In this document: positions 7,415-11,210 of the stretch, piece after piece
Layout of the letters: each line of letters opens with the position of its first letter
Numbering within the stretch: position 1 is the stretch's first letter
Assembly: GCA_903931355.1 (NCBI GenBank)
Contig: CAIZCB010000319.1
Span: 1-11,210 of the forward strand
DNA: 11,210 bases
Direction of reading: 5' to 3'
Source: an uncultured Pseudomonadota bacterium
GTDB lineage: Bacteria > Pseudomonadota > Gammaproteobacteria > Methylococcales > Methylomonadaceae
Translations under genes and position numbers: made by a program
The notes under the pieces: generated by a model
Told to the model about the DNA's origin: nothing
What the model saw: only the letters and a program-made list of their open reading frames with translations
Database searches by the model: none

Positions 7415-8476
7415 TTACTCTGCCGCCAAATATTGGCCAGCGCCAACAGGCGCTTCATAACTAACGCCTTCCCTAAAATATTGATGTGGATTCGCAGCAA
7501 TCTCGCGTGCTGCCAGAAATTGTGCGTAGTAGTTACGCGAAGCAAAACCAAACGCTGGGCCATCATAATTATCAACAATCCGATTGAAATCATTACCAAC
7601 CGTATTTTGTGCGCGCTTCATACCGCCAATACCGTGATTATAAGAAGTCACAGCCGCCGGCCAATCGCCTAATTTGCCATAGGCATAACTCAAATAACGC
7701 GCCGCGCCATTAGCCGAAACAAACGGATCATAGCGTTGATCACGCTTATCATGCCCTGGAATAAAGGTTTTCGCCGCTGCGTTGGTGAATTGCCACAAAC
7801 CAACAGCACCGGCTGATGATTTTGCGGTTAATTGAAATGATGACTCGACATGAGGCAAATAGGCTAAGTCTTCTGGCAAGCCAGCATCACGGAAGATTTT
7901 TCTAAACTGTAAATCGTAGCGACCACTGATTTCTAAGCCACGTTTAAAACGCTCACGAGTACCGCGTTGCGAACGTAAACGCTCACTAGCGCCAGCTAAA
8001 ACCGTATTCACCGGCTTACCAGTCGCTTCGATCTTAGCCATGATCTGTCTATCGGCTTGGCTTAAATCAGCGCCATAACGCAATTTACCTTCCAATCCGG
8101 CCAATTGCGATTTCCAAAATTCTTTACGTTGGCTAACGATATTTTTTTGCTCGGTAGTTAAACCTTCGCCAACATTACCTGGCAAGGTCAGCACTTCGTA
8201 AATCACATCCATATGTCTGTCATCATGAAACGCAACCTCAGAACGCTGCCAAACCCCGTAAGTTTTGCGCCAAAATTCCACCGCAGGATCAATCGCAGCT
8301 GGCTTGGCGAACACGCCAGAATAAACGGTCGGTCTATAGCCATTATTCGCTGACGTAGGTGGCGTTACAACTGGCTTAATCACCGTAATTTTGTCGCGAT
8401 TTGAAGTACTGCTACAAGCATTAAGCAACACTGCAACCGCAATTAAAAGCGACACGCGCAGAAAAGATTGATTCAT
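7415..8476 (-). CDS. MltD-like lytic transglycosylase lipoprotein lacking LysM repeats
   Basis: This is a predicted outer-membrane lipoprotein that cleaves the glycan strands of peptidoglycan to 1,6-anhydromuropeptides. The N-terminus is a type II signal peptide with lipobox LLNAC, Cys21 being the lipidated residue. The +2 residue is Ser, so outer-membrane sorting is expected. A spacer of about 160 residues is followed by an SLT (goose-lysozyme-like) domain at about 185-320. It shows catalytic E211 in LPHVESSF, the SAGAVGLWQF motif at 221-230, and SYNHG at 279-282. The whole is 353 residues. E. coli MltD has 452 and carries C-terminal LysM peptidoglycan-binding repeats, which are absent here. 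The ATG at 8476 follows AAGG at 6 bases. A candidate promoter lies in the 138-nt gap upstream. The MNT gene begins 3 nt after its stop. Family firm; the exact Mlt class is less sure. Confidence 0.9.
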   Translation of the reverse strand: MNQSFLRVSLLIAVAVLLNACSSTSNRDKITVIKPVVTPPTSANNGYRPTVYSGVFAKPAAIDPAVEFWRKTYGVWQRSEVAFHDDRHMDVIYEVLTLPGNVGEGLTTEQKNIVSQRKEFWKSQLAGLEGKLRYGADLSQADRQIMAKIEATGKPVNTVLAGASERLRSQRGTRERFKRGLEISGRYDLQFRKIFRDAGLPEDLAYLPHVESSFQLTAKSSAGAVGLWQFTNAAAKTFIPGHDKRDQRYDPFVSANGAARYLSYAYGKLGDWPAAVTSYNHGIGGMKRAQNTVGNDFNRIVDNYDGPAFGFASRNYYAQFLAAREIAANPHQYFREGVSYEAPVGAGQYLAAE

Positions 8477-8541
8477 TTTGAGCCTTATTGATTAATAATT
8501 TTTTCTTTAACTGCCGTTAAAACAGTCAATGATTTCAAGTA

Positions 8542-8571
8542 ATAATATCGCTCATTTAGAAAAAGCGTGAA
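8542..8571 (-). promoter_or_regulatory. Candidate promoter for the transglycosylase and toxin-antitoxin genes
   Basis: On the minus strand TTCACG (8566-8571) is 18 bases from TATTAT (8542-8547), a moderate match to the sigma-70 consensus. It lies in the 138-nt gap between the small lipoprotein gene and the transglycosylase gene, giving a leader of about 60 nt. The gap is AT-rich, shows no clear terminator and holds no other gene. If real, this promoter would drive the transglycosylase, MNT and HEPN genes as one transcript. Confidence 0.35.
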
Positions 8572-8614
8572 CAAAAATCTGCATATTTTTTGATCTGGCT
8601 CGGCAAAAAGTGGA

Positions 8615-9136
8615 TTAATGCCAACCGCCGTATTGCTTGGTAGGATCACCACGAAAACCAGCACTGGTTTTATTCGCATCAGGCACATGCACACCGTCTT
8701 CAGCAGCTTGGGTCATATTTCGCAATGTGTAGCCACCTAACGCTTTAGCTTGCTGAGCAATCGCATTAGTTAATGGGCTAATGTCGTAGCGATTAATGTC
8801 GGCTTGAACCACCACGCTAATTAATTTATCAGCGCTTTGGTTGTCTGTAGGCGAGAAACTCAAAATTAGCGGTAATACCGTCCCTGCCGGAATTTGTAAT
8901 TGATAGCGAGCGCTGTTTTCCAATACCGCTTCTGCTAATAATTCACCGCTCGGTAAACGCGCTTCAATCTTGCCAGACTTCACTAAACCGGTGTTATTGC
9001 TTACCGAACCTTGCAAAGTCACGGTTTTTTCATATTTTTGGACAGCTTGTTTTTGGACTTTTTGTGGTTTGGCTTCTTTGCCACAGCCGCTTAATAAAAC
9101 CGCGATTACCAACCACGCTATACGAGATGATTTCAT
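8615..9136 (-). CDS. Small lipoprotein of unknown function
   Basis: I do not recognise this 173-residue protein. It begins with a short signal peptide and lipobox LLSGC, with lipidated Cys18. Glycine at +2 suggests outer-membrane sorting. A basic, Gln/Lys-rich linker (about 20-37) leads to a beta-rich segment (38-92). There, VTLQGSVSNN and the pattern GKIEARLPSGELLAEAVLENSARYQLQIPAG resemble a transthyretin/carboxypeptidase-regulatory-like beta-sandwich, when read as GKIEARLPSG then ARYQLQIPAG. A DISPLTNAIAQQA motif (118-130) follows. The tail is hydrophilic with glycine and ends YGGWH. The ATG follows AAGGAG at 5 bases, and this site overlaps the ubiH stop, with a gap of 9 nt. It is therefore probably co-transcribed with pepP and ubiH. 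A periplasmic role in the cell envelope is a guess from the lipoprotein signal. Confidence 0.8.
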   Translation of the reverse strand: MKSSRIAWLVIAVLLSGCGKEAKPQKVQKQAVQKYEKTVTLQGSVSNNTGLVKSGKIEARLPSGELLAEAVLENSARYQLQIPAGTVLPLILSFSPTDNQSADKLISVVVQADINRYDISPLTNAIAQQAKALGGYTLRNMTQAAEDGVHVPDANKTSAGFRGDPTKQYGGWH

Positions 9137-9145
9137 CGCTACTCC

Positions 9146-10354
9146 TTAACCACCTAAATTAGGTAAGCGCCGCGCCAAACCCATCGCGTGTTTCGCTAAT
9201 AATTGTTTAGCGAACGGCAAATGATCTAGCAAAGTTAAACCCGTGTTTCGCAATGCCGCCAGCGCCAGCCATTGATTAGAAAAAATCCGCACCACATTGT
9301 CAGTAAAACCGATGGTTTGACTGTGATCTTGTTGACGCTGTTTCGCATAGCGATTTAAAAACGCTGCATCACCAATATCGGCTTGGTTTTGCTGCTGCTG
9401 GATTAAAGCTTCGGCTAATTCGGCAACGTCGCGAATGCTCAAATTAAACCCTTGTCCAGCCACGGGATGTAATTGATGCACCGCGTTACCAATAATCACC
9501 GCTCGCTCTGCCACCATTTTTTCAGCACGAATCAAACTTAATGGAAACGCTCGACGCGGTGCCGCTAGTTTTAAAGAGCCCAAACGATAACCAAAACACG
9601 CTTGCAGTTCGGCTAAGAAATCCGCTTCGCCACCCGCCATTAACGATTCCGCTTGTTCATGGCTACGAGTCCAAACCACAGCGGTGCGTTTGCCAGTCAC
9701 CGGTAAAAACGCCAATGGCCCAAATGCAGTGAACCGCTCGTAAGCGGTGTTGTTGTGCGGCAAACTCGATTCGATGGTTGTCACCAAAGCAGTTTGTCCG
9801 TATTCGGTTTGTTGCTGGTCAATCTGCAACAATTGTCTGACCGATGATTGCCCACCATCAGCACCCACCAACAAGGCAGCGGTTAAATTCAACGATTCGC
9901 CATTGTCTTGTTTTAGATGGACATTGATTTGTGCATCATCGCTAATCAAACCCGCCACGCGAGTTTGATAAAAATACTGAATTTGAGATTGCGCGACCAA
10001 ATCGGCAACATGGGTTTCGATTTCACGGGCGGTAATCACATAACCCAGCGCCTCAACTCCTTGTTGCAGAGCCGATAAACGTGTTTTGCCAAAATGACCG
10101 CGATCAGAGACATGAATTTGCTTAATCGCCGTGGCTTGTTGCGCGACGCCATCCCAAGCACCTAAGCTTTGCAATAGCTGTACAGTGCCAGCCGCCAATG
10201 CCAAGGCTCGATCACCGGCAGGTGATTGTTGCTGTTGCTGACGACTGGCAGCTTCAACTACGGCAACTTTTAAACCGCTATCTTTTAAAGCCAAGGCTAA
10301 ACAATTACCAACTAAACCGCCGCCAGCAATAATTAAATCAAAATGACTATCCAT
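9146..10354 (-). CDS. ubiH: UbiH-like FAD-dependent ubiquinone biosynthesis hydroxylase
   Basis: This is a flavoprotein monooxygenase of the UbiH/UbiI/UbiF family, which hydroxylates the aromatic ring of ubiquinone precursors. UbiH acts on 2-octaprenyl-6-methoxyphenol. The 402 residues match the family. Visible are the dinucleotide-binding GGGLVG at 11-16 with E34 closing the fold, DRALAL at 48-53, the FAD/NADPH motif GADGG at 164-168, and the second FAD motif GNAVHQLHPVAGQGFN at 289-304. A run of five glutamines (39-43) is inserted after the first beta-alpha-beta unit, and a second run lies at 319-322. The ATG overlaps the pepP stop by one base (TAATG) and follows GAGG at 6 bases, so it is coupled to pepP. 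The pepP-ubiH order is known from E. coli and supports UbiH rather than its paralogues. No ubiI follows; a lipoprotein gene takes that place. Confidence 0.85.
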   Translation of the reverse strand: MDSHFDLIIAGGGLVGNCLALALKDSGLKVAVVEAASRQQQQQSPAGDRALALAAGTVQLLQSLGAWDGVAQQATAIKQIHVSDRGHFGKTRLSALQQGVEALGYVITAREIETHVADLVAQSQIQYFYQTRVAGLISDDAQINVHLKQDNGESLNLTAALLVGADGGQSSVRQLLQIDQQQTEYGQTALVTTIESSLPHNNTAYERFTAFGPLAFLPVTGKRTAVVWTRSHEQAESLMAGGEADFLAELQACFGYRLGSLKLAAPRRAFPLSLIRAEKMVAERAVIIGNAVHQLHPVAGQGFNLSIRDVAELAEALIQQQQNQADIGDAAFLNRYAKQRQQDHSQTIGFTDNVVRIFSNQWLALAALRNTGLTLLDHLPFAKQLLAKHAMGLARRLPNLGG

Positions 10355-11210
10355 TACTCGCCTCGCATGATGGCTTCAATATCGGCAACGGTTTTTGGTA
10401 CAGCATGAGTCAAAACTTCGTAGCCATCTTTAGTGACCAACACATCATCTTCAATCCGAATCCCAATGCCACGCCATTGTTTATCAACCGTTTCACAATC
10501 GACAGGCACATACAAACCCGGCTCGACCGTCAACACCATCCCAGGCTCCAGCAAACGCCATTCGTCTTTGATTTTGTAATCGCCAACATCATGAACATCC
10601 ATGCCCAACCAATGACCAATCCGGTGCATATAAAACTGTTTGTATTTTTCATCTTTAATCAGCTTTTTGAGTTTGCCTTTTAATAAGCCCAACTCAATCA
10701 AACCCTTGGTCAAAACTTCTACCGAAGCTTCATGGGCTTTGTTCCAAGCGATACCTGGAGCGATTTGTTCTAAAGCGGCTGATTGTGCATCTAAAACCAA
10801 TTGATACAACAAGCGTTGCGGTTCGCTGAATTTGCCAGATACCGGAAAAGTACGGGTAATGTCGGCTGCGTAATGATCACATTCGACGCCTGCGTCGATT
10901 AACAGCAAATCACCTTTGCGAAGTTTGTCGGTGTTTTCAGTGTAATGCAGGACACAAGCGTTTTTGCCGCCAGCAACAATCGATGGATAAGCCACCGCGC
11001 GTAAACCGTCTTGCATAAAATGGTGAACTAATTCGGCTTCAACTTGATATTCATAAAGCCCGGGCTGGCAATATTGCATAGCGCGGATATGAGCATGAGC
11101 CGATACCTCGGCCGCGCGGCGCATCAACTTTAATTCTTCGGCGCTTTTGAATAAGCGCATTTCGTGAACGATATGTTCTAAAGACACCAACTCACCCGGC
11201 GCAGAAACAC
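10354..11210 (-). CDS. pepP: Xaa-Pro aminopeptidase P (5' end outside window)
   Basis: Aminopeptidase P releases the N-terminal residue of peptides whose second residue is proline. It shares the pita-bread dimetal fold with Map. The visible 284 residues cover the C-terminal catalytic domain. The frame stays open to the right edge, so the start and N-terminal domain are missing; the family is about 440 residues. The five metal ligands can be seen: the Asp of LLLIDAGVE, the Asp of YAADITRTFP, the His of RIGHWLGMDVHD, the Glu of LTVEPGLYVP, and the Glu of GIRIEDDVLVT. The C-terminus, with VADIEAIMRGE, resembles that of E. coli PepP. A TTG codon at 11190 lies in frame but is internal. The stop overlaps the ubiH start by one base. 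Identification is firm. Confidence 0.95.
   Translation of the reverse strand, partial: VSAPGELVSLEHIVHEMRLFKSAEELKLMRRAAEVSAHAHIRAMQYCQPGLYEYQVEAELVHHFMQDGLRAVAYPSIVAGGKNACVLHYTENTDKLRKGDLLLIDAGVECDHYAADITRTFPVSGKFSEPQRLLYQLVLDAQSAALEQIAPGIAWNKAHEASVEVLTKGLIELGLLKGKLKKLIKDEKYKQFYMHRIGHWLGMDVHDVGDYKIKDEWRLLEPGMVLTVEPGLYVPVDCETVDKQWRGIGIRIEDDVLVTKDGYEVLTHAVPKTVADIEAIMRGE

Noticed and set aside
8485..8694. Possible 69-codon minus-strand gene across the lipoprotein 3' end
   Set aside because: It overlaps the lipoprotein gene in another frame, has no ribosome binding site and its product resembles no protein I know.
11188..11190. TTG at 11190 as the start of pepP
   Set aside because: The frame continues open to the window edge, and the catalytic domain of PepP is preceded by a long N-terminal domain, so this TTG is internal.

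Overview
The window looks like chromosomal DNA from a gammaproteobacterium of moderate GC content. The evidence is gene order. On the minus strand, rpsB-tsf-pyrH-frr runs leftwards, divergent from map-glnD on the plus strand, which is the arrangement known from Escherichia coli and relatives. A pepP-ubiH pair is also present, again typical of Gammaproteobacteria. A methanotroph-like (Methylococcales) or similar environmental lineage is possible, but that is only an impression. Nothing in the window fixes the genus.

Left block (1-3000, minus strand): translation and nucleotide genes. rpsB (ribosomal protein S2) has a good extended -10 promoter and a structured leader of about 140 nt. It is followed by tsf (EF-Ts), pyrH (UMP kinase) and the 5' part of frr (ribosome recycling factor). 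Both the rpsB-tsf and tsf-pyrH gaps contain perfect GC-rich hairpins with T-runs, so transcription is probably stepped down between the genes. pyrH and frr are separated by one base.

Centre (3128-6537, plus strand): map (methionine aminopeptidase) and glnD (the PII uridylyltransferase/uridylyl-removing nitrogen sensor) overlap by four bases and are probably co-transcribed.

Right block (6624-11210, minus strand, convergent with glnD): pepP (5' end outside the window), ubiH-like flavin hydroxylase, a small lipoprotein of unknown function, a lipoprotein-type MltD-like lytic transglycosylase, and a MNT nucleotidyltransferase/HEPN pair. The last two look like a MntA/HepT-type toxin-antitoxin module. 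Its antitoxin gene starts only 3 nt after the transglycosylase stop, and toxin and antitoxin overlap by four bases. This module is the one clearly accessory element. Its coupling to a cell-wall enzyme is the most interesting point in the window.

Otherwise this is housekeeping DNA. I see no insertion sequence, CRISPR array, tRNA, rRNA or prophage signature. The only gene-free stretches are the 269-nt rpsB/map divergent region, a 138-nt gap before the transglycosylase gene and an 86-nt convergent gap after glnD.
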